Assembly (NCBI RefSeq): GCF_003589595.1
Contig: NW_020653750.1
Location: 8,535,742 to 8,599,741 of the forward strand
Reading direction: 5' to 3'
Length of the DNA: 64,000 nucleotides
Source: Hyposmocoma kahamanoa
Taxonomy: Eukaryota > Arthropoda > Insecta > Lepidoptera > Cosmopterigidae
The notes below the pieces were generated by a model. The model was not told the origin of the DNA. It was given only the letters and a program-made list of their open reading frames with translations, and searched no databases. Each line of letters opens with the position of its first letter. Within the stretch, counting starts at the first letter, position 1. A program made the translations under genes and the position numbers. Of the stretch, positions 33,302 through 44,369 are shown one piece after another.

Positions 33302-36300
33302 AAAATTCCATTCTTACTACAGTAAAGAGTACAAATACGCAATACAGATTTTTGACGTGAGAGAGTCTACTCTCACGTCAAATATCTGTCTATCAGTCTT
33401 GATATATTCGTTTATCTGTGAGACGAATACCTTAACTTTCCTATTCAGCAATCTTACCAAAAAATTATTCGCCGTTTCTATTCATGACGTTACCATTTGC
33501 ATTTGGAATCGCATTAAGTGCGCACAATTCACACTGGCCAGCGATAACGCAACGGAACGTGCCACTTCCGGCCCGCTAGCGACACCTTCCTCTACTTCCG
33601 CTACGTTATCTACCGCCACCACTCGCCTCTCGGACTAAAATATAGCTCTTTGCACTTTTATTCAATTTTCATGTAAGCCCTAATTTATTTAGGACAAATG
33701 CATAGTAAAAAAGTTGTCGACTTTTTATTGAGAAGGTATTCATGCCGCCATTTTGATAATATTTTAAAAATATTTACGGCATCATATACATCGCTTGATT
33801 AAGATATAGGTACCTAAGCACTAATTGACCATTCATCAATCATGTTTACAACTTGTAGACAAACGTGCTATACTCGTATGTACTCGTCTATATTAATTTA
33901 AAAACATCAGTCCTAAGACAATCATATTATACGAAATATCTAATATAAGACGTAAGCCTTTAGAGAAAATATTTTTTTTATGCATTCAAGATTTTTTTAT
34001 ATTGCATAGGAGAAAAATAGAAAAAATATATGTTTATGGGGAAATTTTTGTAAATATTATTTCACCTATGTATAGGTATGCAATATAAGAAATGTCTATA
34101 AAAATTATTTATTTAGCAACTTTAACAACGAAAGTGCAAGGAATGGCTTGTTATGCAACAGAAGTCATGTTCCTGATCATTCGTTGAAGAGTAATCCGTA
34201 TAGTTGTCTGGTATATGTACCCTTTGTCGTCCTGATTAAATTTCTTTGTTTTTGCTTGTTGTGTGTATTATTATCACTCATAAACAGTAAATAAATTGTT
34301 AGATTTTAGTTAGGCTTAAGTTAGATTAACGATGTTTGTTTTGTTGTACAACTTTTATTCAAAATTTTGTTCCGACAATGTCCAAAAAAGAACACAGGCG
34401 GAGACTGAAAAACAGCACTATGCTGAAGCTTCGCCCTTTTCATCACTCATAATTTATTAGTAAATAATATCGTGTGATTTTCTATGTACATATATGTGTG
34501 TGTGTGCGTGTGTGTGTGTTTGATGAATAAGGTCCTATTTAATTTAATTTCATTTTAATTTAACTGTTACCTATTCATAATTGTCATTGTCAATAACCAC
34601 CTGTGACACGTAAAAAAGATTGTCTAAATTTAACGTCTTTTCATTCCTTACATTCAATCATTCCTTTTCATTCTCCATTCCTTTTAGCCTGTAATATTCA
34701 TAAATTCTACCGCAGTAAATATGAATAGTTAATAGTAAATCCAGTATATCATTAATAGAGAAAGAGCAGGCCATTATCATTTATCAGCAATACGCAGCCA
34801 TCGATCTCGCCAAGTCAGTGAGCGCAAACAATTATCATGGCATATATGTTACTCGATCCGGATAACGATAATTCATTAATTAATGTGCATGGATAATGAA
34901 ATAACATGATTATTATTAATAAATATAACATTGGTGTGTGAATTTAAAACTGATAATTGATTTTCAACTGTTTATTAAAAATTTTATTGAAGTATTGTCA
35001 CTACTTGCAAGTATTTACTACGGCAAGATTTTTACTTTTTTTCTCGATATTTTTGTTGATTTACTTATGTATCATTCCATTGTTAAATATGGAACGCGAA
35101 CTGAAAAAAGTAAAAAATCTGTAGTAATAATAATAATTATAAGTAATAATAATAATTTAGCGAACAAACATGATATTATTAAAATCTAAAAGTGGATATT
35201 TGGATCATTCACAATTCTGCAATTTTTTTTTGTGCATATGTATTAAAAAACGATATACCTGCATTACTTAGTCAATTCTTTAAAATTAATCGAGGTAGTT
35301 TATTTTAATTTGATTTTTATTTATATTTACACAATATAAATGTTTATTTAAATCATCATTAAGAAAGCGACGAAAATGTCACTTCCATGTCGTGTGCAAA
35401 ATCCATTTACAATGATACAAATTAAAATTAATAATATTTATCTGTAATAAATAAACAAATCTATATTATTTTACGATAATACATAGAACAAACTTTCTAA
35501 AAAAGAAATAATTGCAACATTAATAAAATAATGGATTCAAAATATTTCATAACGTTTGTGCATGAAAAAATTGTCACCTCCATGCATAAACTTATTGATA
35601 GAACGCAGCCATAATTTATTAAATCAGTCAACACAGTTGCTGAATAATTACAGACTACAAATACAATGCCATCTTGAAAGTTTTTCACAATTTGCCACTT
35701 TCGGGATAATAGTTTTGGCACACGAACCTATAAGGTACGATTTTTCAAAAAATAGCCTGCTAATGCCATAGAGGTGACACAATTTTCATGGATTGTGCCA
35801 CTTCAGCGCAGGCGTTTTTTCTTTTTTTTTTTTCATGAAAACTACAGTGATAATAGCTAGGTTATTAAGTGAAACATATTGTAGGGTACGGTACTTTCAT
35901 TTGAGTTTACTTTGAATCATATCAAAAACTTTTTTTTATTATTTTAAGTCCATTTTTGAGAATGGCCTATTTATTGTACAGACTTTTATTCCCTTACTCT
36001 GGAGGCGATATTCGAACAAAAATGTAAAGTTTGATATGATGTTGACTGTACACTCACAGGTATGGTTATACGAAATGTCCCTTTTTAAACTGTAAACCTT
36101 CAGTATTAATAACACCCAATACAGTATTTAATGAAGAATTTTATGTTTTATTTTAACAACTTATCTGTTTCGATGTACCCCACTGTGCATGATGACAAAT
36201 TTTCAAAGTTCTAATCTAATCAAAACACCTATCCAACTACTATTTGATTACTTACTTACAATCATTCCGCTACGTTTTGAGAAAGTTTATATCAATTGGA

Positions 36301-36328
36301 AATAAAATTATTTATCTAAATGGCGAAT
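33302..36328. other. No gene seen
   Basis: Long AT-rich stretch. A GC-richer patch at 33490-33640 has a Ser/Thr-rich frame without other support. A short TG-rich array lies at 34490-34520. Frames near 35500-35770 are unrecognised. Confidence 0.4.
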
Positions 36329-36422
36329 ATTTGTTTTTTCAAACTAATCAACGCTTCGAACCCTATCATATTCAGTCGTCACAACGTATAATGTAACAAT
36401 CACAAAAACCTAAGAACGCGAT
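36329..36422 (+). mobile_element. Penelope-like element remnant
   Basis: The left part (ATATTTGTTTTTTCAAACTA) and right part (GTAACAATCACAAAAACCTA then GAACGCGAT) match the inverted 5' end and the 3' end of the element at 6314-7814, with the interior lost. Confidence 0.6.
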
Positions 36423-36430
36423 AAGTTTAT

Positions 36431-36867
36431 ATATCGCACATGACAACTAACGTAGCATTTATCTCAAAAATTGCGTTATATTATATTTTATCTCAAAAAT
36501 TGCATTATATGTATTTCGTTCTTAAACGATGACAATGTTGTCCTGTCACTTTGAAAGCCACTAATAAACATACTAAAAAAAAAGAAGAACACATATATAA
36601 CGCAATATTTGAGATAAAATATATTGCCGACGTTAGTTGAAAGGGCGCTCGTAACTAAAACTCAAAACCGAGAAAACAATGTCTAAAGAAATGAAATTTA
36701 AAAAGTATCTCATACCTCATTAACTTATGAAAAAATAAAAATCGTGACAGATCGACTTTTTTTACTGGTCACGGCAGTATACATGTATAACATTTTTTTT
36801 TTTAAATGTCTAATGCGCTCGTTCAACTAACTGCGGCAGTAATACTGTTAGTTGTCATGTGCGATAT
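36431..36867. mobile_element. 437-bp MITE with 21-bp perfect terminal inverted repeats
   Basis: Termini ATATCGCACATGACAACTAA (plus C) are perfectly inverted at 36847-36867. Inside, TTTATCTCAAAAATTGC occurs twice in direct order (36459, 36490) and once inverted (about 36602-36620). Non-coding; target duplication unclear. Confidence 0.8.
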
Positions 36868-37127
36868 GTTATATTGATTTTATTGAATATCATAATGTTT
36901 ATTATCATTATATTCATTTATGTTTTTATATAAGTAGAGATGTATTATTTTAATTTGGTATGTCGTAAAGTTTGGACAAATTTGAATTACATTCGGAAGA
37001 CCGAAAGTTGATTACGTAATACCGTCTTATGTAAAAAAGTGTGTTCAAGGGCTAGTTTTTTAATAAAAACAGACTGAAACCTCGTTCATGTAATCCACAG
37101 CAATACATACCGTTGTTGTACATATCC

Positions 37128-37343
37128 ATTTTTTTTTTTTTTTGACAGGGGGAAATCTTTATATATACCCCTGAGCCCAGGGAGACTCAGGGGTTATGTG
37201 GGGACTCTCCCTCCAGACTGGAGAGCCTACCCCACTAAAACCCCCCCGGGTTTCCCTCTCGCCGGTTGAGTCGGCGCCCGTGGGATCGGTGAACATTCAC
37301 CACGACGCCGCCCGGCCGCCCTAGCTTGCGCCAGGGCTCCCGC
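37128..37343 (-). mobile_element. Retroposed GC-rich LINE 3' end with 14-bp target duplication
   Basis: TGTTGTACATATCC flanks the insert (37114-37127 and 37344-37357). On the minus strand, 200 bp of GC-rich sequence with CTGGAG/CTCCAG and CCTGAG/CTCAGG hairpin words ends in poly(A) (T-run at 37130-37143). Such 3' ends belong to R1-group LINEs; no RT remains. Confidence 0.75.
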
Positions 37344-37357
37344 TGTTGTACATATCC

Positions 37358-38078
37358 TACTACAACTTCTCCCGTCTTTATTAGAGGCTCTTGACGCTAT
37401 TAGGAAGTTCAAAAACAATTTTAATCTGAAAATACGTTATTATTGACATACCACTCGAAAATGTTATAACATTGCTTAGTTCCACTAAATTAACTTTTAA
37501 ACGCCCGCCGTATCCGAAATGGGTTTGTCAGCGAACTATGCAGGCTATTCGGGGCCATGACGAGCATTCCATTACATGGTTACAACATTGCATCGGTCTA
37601 AATATCTCGCAGAACGTTGGTGTACTACGCGGTTGCAGAATTTTCACAATCATGTTTGGCATTTATTTTCAAACTCGATTGTTGATATTGACCACGTATA
37701 GGCATTTCAACAAGCCGAATAGACGGAGTTAGTGGAACTAGAACGAATCGTACAAAAGCCGTATATTGGTCACGTAAGCCCGTAACGAATCCACGATTCG
37801 AGCTTCGCACTGGGTGAAAAGTTTAGCTCGGAACACGAATACGCTTTTAGGCAGCCACTATACGTACACATTTGCAACTGTGCAACTATATTTCTGGTAT
37901 CTAGAGAATGCAATGTTTTGCGTCACTGCAGGTAATCCTAGTGTCACTTGCGAGCTGCTAATTCGAGTGTATTCTTCCGTAATTTGTATTTCTCCCGTAA
38001 ATACAGACACCCTTAGCACGTAAACGTATCTATAATATTAAAGAATATTAAGGTAAAAAAAATTTCATCATCAACCCG
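37358..38078. other. No confident gene
   Basis: A 12-bp inverted pair TAGTTCCACTAA (37479 and about 37728) brackets 260 bp of GC-richer sequence with unrecognised frames on both strands. It may be an old DNA transposon. Confidence 0.3.
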
Positions 38079-38332
38079 ACACGTCTCACTGCTGACCACG
38101 ATTCTCTTGTCAGGCGATGATTTCGGCCATAGTCCGCTACGCTGGCGCATTGCGGGTTGGGAACTTTGCACGGTTTCCGAGGGTTGTTGTGAACATTCTT
38201 TGACAGGATTCATCACAATGTTTTCCTTGATCCAAAAACTCATGATAAATTCCAAATTAAATTACGCACACAAATTCCAAGAAATTCAGAGGTGCGAGCC
38301 CGGAATCGAACCCACGGGCTCTGCTTTAGAAG
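38079..38332 (-). mobile_element. tRNA-derived SINE, family C
   Basis: On the minus strand: GTGGGTTCGATTCCGGGCTC (B box), AATTTGTGTGCGTAATTTAA body, then CAACCCGCAATGCGCCAGC and CACTGCTGACC-like ends. Confidence 0.82.
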
Positions 38333-38669
38333 TACGTTTAACAAAAATCGCTTCTTTATTGAACATTTCCGGTGTATATTTCCTTTATTTATAATTTAAA
38401 AGCATATAAATAGTCGGATTAAATAGTGGCAACTATAGTTAACTAGATGTCTTTGTTAAAATCCTTACAATGTATTAAATGAACTAAGCTGCTATTCGTC
38501 AGCGAATTTTTTCTTCAATGTAGGTACTGAGATACAGATTAAGCTTCAGATCATGATCGGTTGCACTGGAGACGATATACCCATAAAAGTGTATAGTTTG
38601 ATGCGCTGATAAAAAAAATTATAATTTAAAATTATTGTACAGTACAATAATTTGAAATTATCATTTTTT

Positions 38670-38835
38670 TAATAATACTAAGTGATGCGACGATTAAGTC
38701 GTGCGCCTGGTGGTAAGCACGTGCGTATCCATAACAGTTGCAGTGCCACTCAGAGCTATAAATCGCAAAGATCATAAGGGGCGCTGCCACTGCGCCCGTC
38801 ACACCGAGACATAAGTTGACAAGTCTCATGTGTTC
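38670..38835 (+). repeat. Dispersed repeat family A, first half
   Basis: AGTCGTGCGCCTGGTGGTAA and the first hairpin pair are present; the copy ends at CAAGTCTCATGTG without the second hairpin. Confidence 0.82.
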
Positions 38836-38872
38836 CATAATAAAAAAATGCATTGATTTTTTTTTCTTTTTA

Positions 38873-39075
38873 CCCTGCCTCTGTGGCCGAACGGTTACCA
38901 TGCCACGCAGAGGTCCCAGGTTCGATTGCCGGGAGAAATATTTGCATGGCCTTCATTTATTTCTCTCGTGACTTTGATGTGATTTGTGTTTGTCTGTGTG
39001 TGCGTCCATGGCACCCGCAACACAGGGTTTCCCTAGTGCGGGGCTATGATGAGTGTCTGCGTTATTATTATTGAG
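38873..39075 (+). mobile_element. tRNA-derived SINE, family D
   Basis: CTGCCTCTGTGGCCGAACGG, AGGTTCGATTGCCGGG and the full body to GTGCGGGGCTATGATG with a TTATTATTA tail. The tail is the insertion site of the LTR-element remnant that follows. Confidence 0.88.
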
Positions 39076-39570
39076 GAACAAACAGTTTATTAAAATTATA
39101 AAATAAAAACACATATATGGCCAGGCTAAATAAGTAAGTCAGTCGGTAGAGCACTATGGGTATTTATTACATGTAAAAACAGGGTACAGAGATATAACAC
39201 AGACACTACGACGTAAGTAGATACTTATAACAGGAACTAATACAAAATTACAGCAGAAAAGACGCGCGCACATAAAACACTTCTAACTGGAACCAGTGTT
39301 AAACGCGGACTATTGGATACTAACTCGATCGCGCGGGGTTGCGGGTCGGTAATCAATCACGCATAAAAAGGAAATTACCGGAAATCCTTTCGTTATTACC
39401 ATAATTGGTCATGAAAAAGTGATAATTTGGCAAAACAGGGTCGATGGCGAAAAGCCCCATCTACATTCGCAAAAACTAATCCTACTTCCTCGAGGATGGG
39501 TGGTCGTCGCGATATCGGGTAGGACGCTTTCGAGAACGCTTCGGGCGCACTAAATGGGGTTGACACGTTA
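39076..39570 (-). mobile_element. LTR retrotransposon 3' end remnant
   Basis: On the minus strand the far C-terminus of a Pol/integrase-type protein is readable (HLVRPKRSRKRPTRYRDD, stop about 39495). It is followed by about 400 bp of LTR-like sequence ending with an AATAAA (plus 39086-39091). Basic RPKR..RPTRYRD tails are typical of Ty3/gypsy Pol. No second LTR is visible. Confidence 0.5.
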
Positions 39571-41205
39571 TACATTTAACTTATTACTAAACCTATAGTT
39601 CCCTGTACTTATTACATTCCAAAAGTTTCCCCGTTTTAAAAACATGTCAGTCAAAACACTCTGTACGTGGCTAAAACGCTTACCGTGAAAAGCCAAGAGA
39701 AATAAGAAAAAAAAATGTGAACAGTACAAGATATAACCGAAAAAAAACACAACCAAAAAAGCAATGTTCAATTAAAAATATGTTTTTTTACTACACTATT
39801 TTACTACTACTAACTACACTATAATACTATAACTATGTAAGTAATAAAAAAATATATAATAAAGTGAAACAAAACAAAGAAAAATTAAACAACTAATGAT
39901 GAGCGTACAAATGCGTTTTAAAACTTGATTTGCTGATGTGACTTTTAAACTCCTGCACAGGTGAATCAAATATGTCAGCTTCACTACATTTTGCATTGTA
40001 TAAGGAACATGTCCTTTTTATGAAACTGTTGCTACCGTAACATGGTTTATTAAATAAACTTTAAGCATTATGTAAATAAATTAAATTTTGTTTTCAATTA
40101 AACCAAAGCTTTTAAAATTTAATAAATTATATATAGACATATTTCTGTACTATTTTGCAATAAGTTAATTGGACCTGTCTTGCACTACATTATTTTCGAA
40201 AAGAATAAAATTAACATTTTAATTCATTTTAATTAACAACGGACATTACTGTTGTTGATTTGGGGTAATACTGCCGAAATTAATAGAATCTTTGTGCGGA
40301 AACGTGCTGTTAAGGCAATTAACTAACTGGGTACCAGAGTGTCTTTGAGAGATAAGTTTAAACAAATTACAAACATTATTACATTGGCGTCACAGAATAT
40401 GTATGAAAATGTGTAGGCGGTTCTTTCTTCCGTTGGATGAGGTTACCAAAACAAGCCAAGTGAAACTCCATAAGGTTCAGATTATTTTCACCTTGTATGT
40501 CGCCAATAACAATTTCACCCTATATGCGGAAGGTCCGGGCAGTTGTTCCCAGAAAGGACTTAATTCCTGGAAACCGTTCCGCGAGATGAGGTTTTTCATC
40601 CTATATGAGTACGAAATGTCAGAAGATCCGGGTAGCAGTTCCCAAAACGGGACTCAACTCCTGGTTGCCTTATTGAGCCCTCTGTATTTTCCGATTTCTC
40701 TTCATATTAAGAAAATTGTGTTCGAGTAATCACCACTCGAGGGAAAATCTTACCACCGCGATTCAGAAATAACGCCAAATGGGTCAATGCCATCTAGCGG
40801 ATTCTTAGAGAACTAAAAGTGCACAATCTGGCTTAAGGCCGTCTATTACATAAAGTAAGTTTGATACAAATGTAATTCATGTTCAGAGAATAGTAATGTA
40901 ACATAAATTAATATAAAATAAATGGTCTTGACAGTCATCTCAAATTCATTTAAAAGGCAATATTCGCACTTCTGTAATATAATTCCTATTGATATTCAAG
41001 GTTCGTCCACCCACTTGACAATAAACAATTCTGTTTATACCTAAATACGTCACCCCATTTTAAGGAACAAAGGCATATTTGTTAATAAGTTATTTTGAAG
41101 TACAACCCACCACAGGCTGGCTTTAGATTTTAGACGAAGTTGAATTTAAATCTACTGCGTAAAGGCCACTGCGCTCATGAATGTACTGGCAAAACCTAAA
41201 CTCAC
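39571..41205. other. No gene seen; short duplicated unit
   Basis: AT-rich. At 40498-40663 two units of about 110 bp share TCACCCTATATG/TCATCCTATATG, GGTCCGGGCAG/GATCCGGGTAG, GTTCCCA and CTCCTGG words, an imperfect tandem duplication probably from a repeat. Confidence 0.4.
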
Positions 41206-41361
41206 GGTTTTGAGCCCCTTTTACGGAGAGACGTTGGCTCTTTGCTTGTATTGTACCATTCAATAGTCATAGGAACATTTCCAACTGGTGTCACAATCAC
41301 GTTTCCACTATTGCACATCCCGTCAGAGACAGAATAAAGCCCATCCCCGTATCCTTGATGC
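41206..41361 (-). CDS. Candidate internal exon of an unidentified host gene
   Basis: On the minus strand an acceptor (CCTTTCGCAG) precedes 41361 and a donor (GTGAGT) follows 41206. The enclosed 156 nt are open and phase-symmetric (phase 2 at both ends). The translation runs HQGYGDGLYSVSDGMCNSG and onward to LRKRGSKP, with no low-complexity or transposon signature. The frame stays open upstream to 41444. I cannot name the protein. The splice signals and exact codon multiple make an exon more likely than chance. Confidence 0.4.
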
Positions 41362-41553
41362 CTGCGAAAGGTTTGCGAGCTGCACACGTGCACTACGTAG
41401 TGCGATCTATTCCCGTGCCCCTCGCGCGCAATACGAGATGTCATAACAGCGGCGCGGCGTACTTAAGTGCATGCATGCGGTACGTGCCATAAACAACTAT
41501 ATACCATAACGAAAATACGTGCAGCGTACTTAGTTCATCTGTACGCACTCTAA

Positions 41554-41718
41554 GGGTCGTATTCTAGAACTCTACTCAACGCTCAAGTCAGGATTGCAAT
41601 TGAAACACAAGCACTGGAAATACGACCCTAATGGCAGGGACTTGAGTATGATTTCGAGTGCTTTAAACCATACTCAAATCCTGACTTGAGCATTGAGTAG
41701 AGGTCTAGAATACGACCC
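41554..41718. mobile_element. 165-bp MITE with 42-bp inverted repeats and TAA duplication
   Basis: The 42-bp ends (starting GGGTCGTATTCTAGA) match inverted at 40 of 42 positions. TAA flanks both sides (41551-41553 and 41719-41721), the target size of PIF/Harbinger elements. An extra internal AATACGACCCTAA at about 41620 looks like the end of a shorter or nested unit. Confidence 0.85.
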
Positions 41719-42146
41719 TAAGATTACCCGGGCATCACGTTCGTTCCTTCCTCGAACCTGCAAGGTGTGCAATGGGAGATTATTTTATTAATATTTTCTT
41801 TGTCATTGACATAGGTTTTTTCAGAAAGTGTGTTTGCCTCCTACTTCATTATATGTGTCGTTCATTGTAAAAGTGAATTATCTCCTTGTAATTAAATGTT
41901 GTAACTCATTCACCTTTATATTTTATTTTATTTTATTTTATAATTAATAATTATCAGATTTAGTTCTATGAATGAACAATTAACGCCATCTATGGGGTTC
42001 AAGTGCAATTACTGGAGTTACCTCACTTCTAAGATCTTTCATAGATTATGATTTAATGTGGTTATTTAAAAAAATATAATATACACCACTTTTATAGGAA
42101 ACGACACATATTAAAAAAGCTTAATCTGTAAATCAATTTAAACGAT

Positions 42147-42339
42147 ATCGAGTTTTTAGGATTCCGCAACACATATGTAATGAAACTATTTTTTCCGATC
42201 TAAATCGCGTATTTTTTTTATAAATGACAGTCAGTCGTGACCACGAGCCTTAGAAACATTGGCATTGGTTTGTTGGAAAATAAGAAGAAAAAAAAAAGAC
42301 GCGATTGAGATACCAAAAAGTAGTTTAATTTCCAAAATA
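42147..42339 (-). mobile_element. Penelope-like deletion derivative
   Basis: ATCGAGTTTTTAGGATT at the left and the inverted GATTGAGATACC...AATTTCC end at the right are the two termini of the element at 6314. TAAACGAT flanks it (42139-42146, 42340-42347). The coding region is gone. Confidence 0.65.
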
Positions 42340-42541
42340 TAAACGATTTTATAGTTTCTTTCACTGTATGATAACTAACAAGATATTCTAATCCCCATTA
42401 CCAATACTTATAGGAATTACTATTTCAAAATTAAATATGTATCTGCTCTCAGTAATATTTTATTCCAACAAAAGAATTTATTCAAACATTGTAACCGTCG
42501 ACAAATGGTAACAAAATTCAATGCATCAGATTCTTTAACAG

Positions 42542-42723
42542 CGCTTCCCTTTGTGCACTTTCCCAAGAGTTGGAAATATTCCTCGTTGTCACAAAGCGTT
42601 CAAGACCATTTCCGTAAGACGAGCGCAGCCTCAAAGCAAGCTATTGTGTATTTCACTATGGAGGAATATTCAAATGCCTTTGAAGCGCAGCTGGTTTCAC
42701 TGCCGGAATATGCTTCAGGTTAA
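42542..42723 (+). CDS. Candidate terminal exon or retroposed gene tail
   Basis: A good acceptor (ATTCTTTAACAG) ends at 42541. The following frame is open to TAA at 42721-42723, and an AATAAA occurs at 42741, only 18 nt later. The 60-codon peptide has mixed composition (contains YFTMEEYSNAFEAQLVS). No family is recognised. The short distance to the poly(A) signal fits a compact 3' end, but it could be a decayed retrotransposon fragment. Confidence 0.3.
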
Positions 42724-43019
42724 ACTGAATAATAATATATAATAAAAATATTATATGAAAGGTACATTGGATGCCCTAGGATATCTCACCCCCTAACCGG
42801 GTATTTGGTTCTGAGTAGTTCAGTGTGAAAAAAGGTGTTAAACAAAGTTAACCTTTAACCTGTGAGCCGTCAAATTAATTTTGGTATGACTTCCTTAATG
42901 CTTAATTAGCGAATACTTCTTAATTCAATCTGATCTTTAATTATATTTTCATAAATACAAATTTCAACCAAAAATTCCTTTACACTTTTTTGTTGAAGTG
43001 TTTGCTTTAAAAAGGAAAG

Positions 43020-43723
43020 AAATGAAAATTAATGTGAGTAAGACGAAAGTAATGGTTTTTGATAGAGAGGAAGATATGACGGATTGCACGATATTGATTG
43101 AAGGAGAGAAAGTGGAACAAGCGAAAGAGTTTGTGTATTTGGAATGGAAGATATGAAAGTGACATTGAAAGGAGAGTGAACGCAGAGAATCAGGTGAATA
43201 GTGCCTTGCATGGCTTTATGGGCAGCCAGAAAGTGTCTAAAAAGGCACGACTAGCTGTGCATGTGCGGTAGTGAATGTTGGGTTTGGCAGAAGAAACACA
43301 AAAGTAGAATTAATGCAGTAGAAATGAGACCTTTGAGAAGTATGGCTGGAGTGACTCTGATGGATAAATTACGGAACAGTGTGACAAGAGAGGAGCGTCG
43401 CGGCGTGGTAGAAGATGTAGCGACAAAGGTAGAGAAAGGGATGCTTAGATGGTCCGGACATGTTCCTACAGAAAATGAATAAAAGAAGATTGAAGAAACA
43501 GATTTATAAGGCTAGTGTGAGCGGGAAAGCTGGTACAGGACCGATCAAGCCGAACTTACCATGACCAATTTGAGGCCATCCAAAAGAAGGACCAGGTCAA
43601 GATTTCCCTTATCCGACGAACGTGTATAAAAGCATTGATGCGTGTTGATGAGGCGAAAGGTGTGTGTCAGGACCGTATCAAGTGGAAGACTGTTGTCTCT
43701 ACCTACCTCGATGGGAAAAAGAC

Positions 43724-43735
<12 letters not shown>
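43020..43735 (+). mobile_element. RTE-like LINE 3' fragment
   Basis: MKINVSKTKVMVFDREED begins the visible region. It continues through KVEQAKEFVYL, GSECWVWQKKHKSRINAVEM, RGVVEDVATKVEKGMLRWSG and a C-terminal RIKWKTVVSTYLDGKKT. Several stops and frameshifts break it. Its end meets the poly(T) of an inverted SINE at 43731. Confidence 0.8.
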
Positions 43736-43754
<19 letters not shown>

Positions 43755-43822
43755 AACGCTCACAATCAACATAGCCCCGCACTAGGGAAACCCTGTGTTG
43801 CGGGTGCCAAAGTGCCAAATAT
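43736..43822 (-). mobile_element. tRNA-derived SINE, family D, 5'-truncated
   Basis: On the minus strand it reads GGCACCCGCAACACAGGG, the GTGCGGGGCTATGTTGATTG end and a poly(A)-like tail (T-run 43731-43754). The tRNA head is missing. Confidence 0.8.
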
Positions 43823-44143
43823 ATGTATGTTTTTTGTTGAATGCGTAAGATGGCTCTCAGAACCAAAAGATTGGCTGGAGGGTCAGGTATGTTAGGACAC
43901 CGATTGTAATATTTGCTTTTTGAGCTTTTAAGCACTGTTATGACGATATTAAGGGCCTTCAAAGTAGCCGCTTGTATAAGCTCTGCAGTAGCGCGTCTAG
44001 TCTGCAAAGTAGCACTACTACATATTGTATGAAAATTAGTAGTGGCGGTACAAACGCGCCACTGCAGCGCTTCTACAAACGTGTTATTTGAAACTGCCCT
44101 AATATTGATGTGAAACCTCTTTGTCATAACCTAACTTAACCTC
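43823..44143. other. Unassigned open stretch
   Basis: A minus-strand frame of about 100 codons (starts MTKRFHINIRAVSNNTF at 44127) is open but runs into SINE sequence. Words such as CAGTGGCGCGTTTGTACC suggest an old repeat rather than a gene. Confidence 0.25.
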
Positions 44144-44369
44144 CGGTTAAAAAAAACCGACCTCAAAAGTCACTCATCCCCATAGTTTACCACCAGTAGA
44201 GGTGGAATATTTCCTTCAAATTTAAATGGGACCGTTTTAGGGTACCCTCTTTCCAACAAAAAAAGAATCATCAAAATCGGTTCACAAATGGCGGAGTTAT
44301 CGCGTAACATCATACAAAAAAACATACAGACGAATTGAGAACCTCCTCCTTTTTTGAAGTCGGTTAAAA
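44144..44369 (-). repeat. Family F repeat, near full length
   Basis: AAAACCGACCTCAAAAGTCA through GGTTCACAAATGGCGGAG and GAACCTCCTCCTTTTTTGAA to GTCGGTTAAAA. Confidence 0.85.

Noticed and set aside
33225..33638. 137-codon plus-strand frame
   Set aside because: Its first part lies in a family F repeat and the rest is low-complexity Ser/Thr without splice signals or similarity.
37479..37740. DNA transposon bounded by TAGTTCCACTAA
   Set aside because: The inverted pair is only 12 bp, with no target duplication or recognisable transposase.
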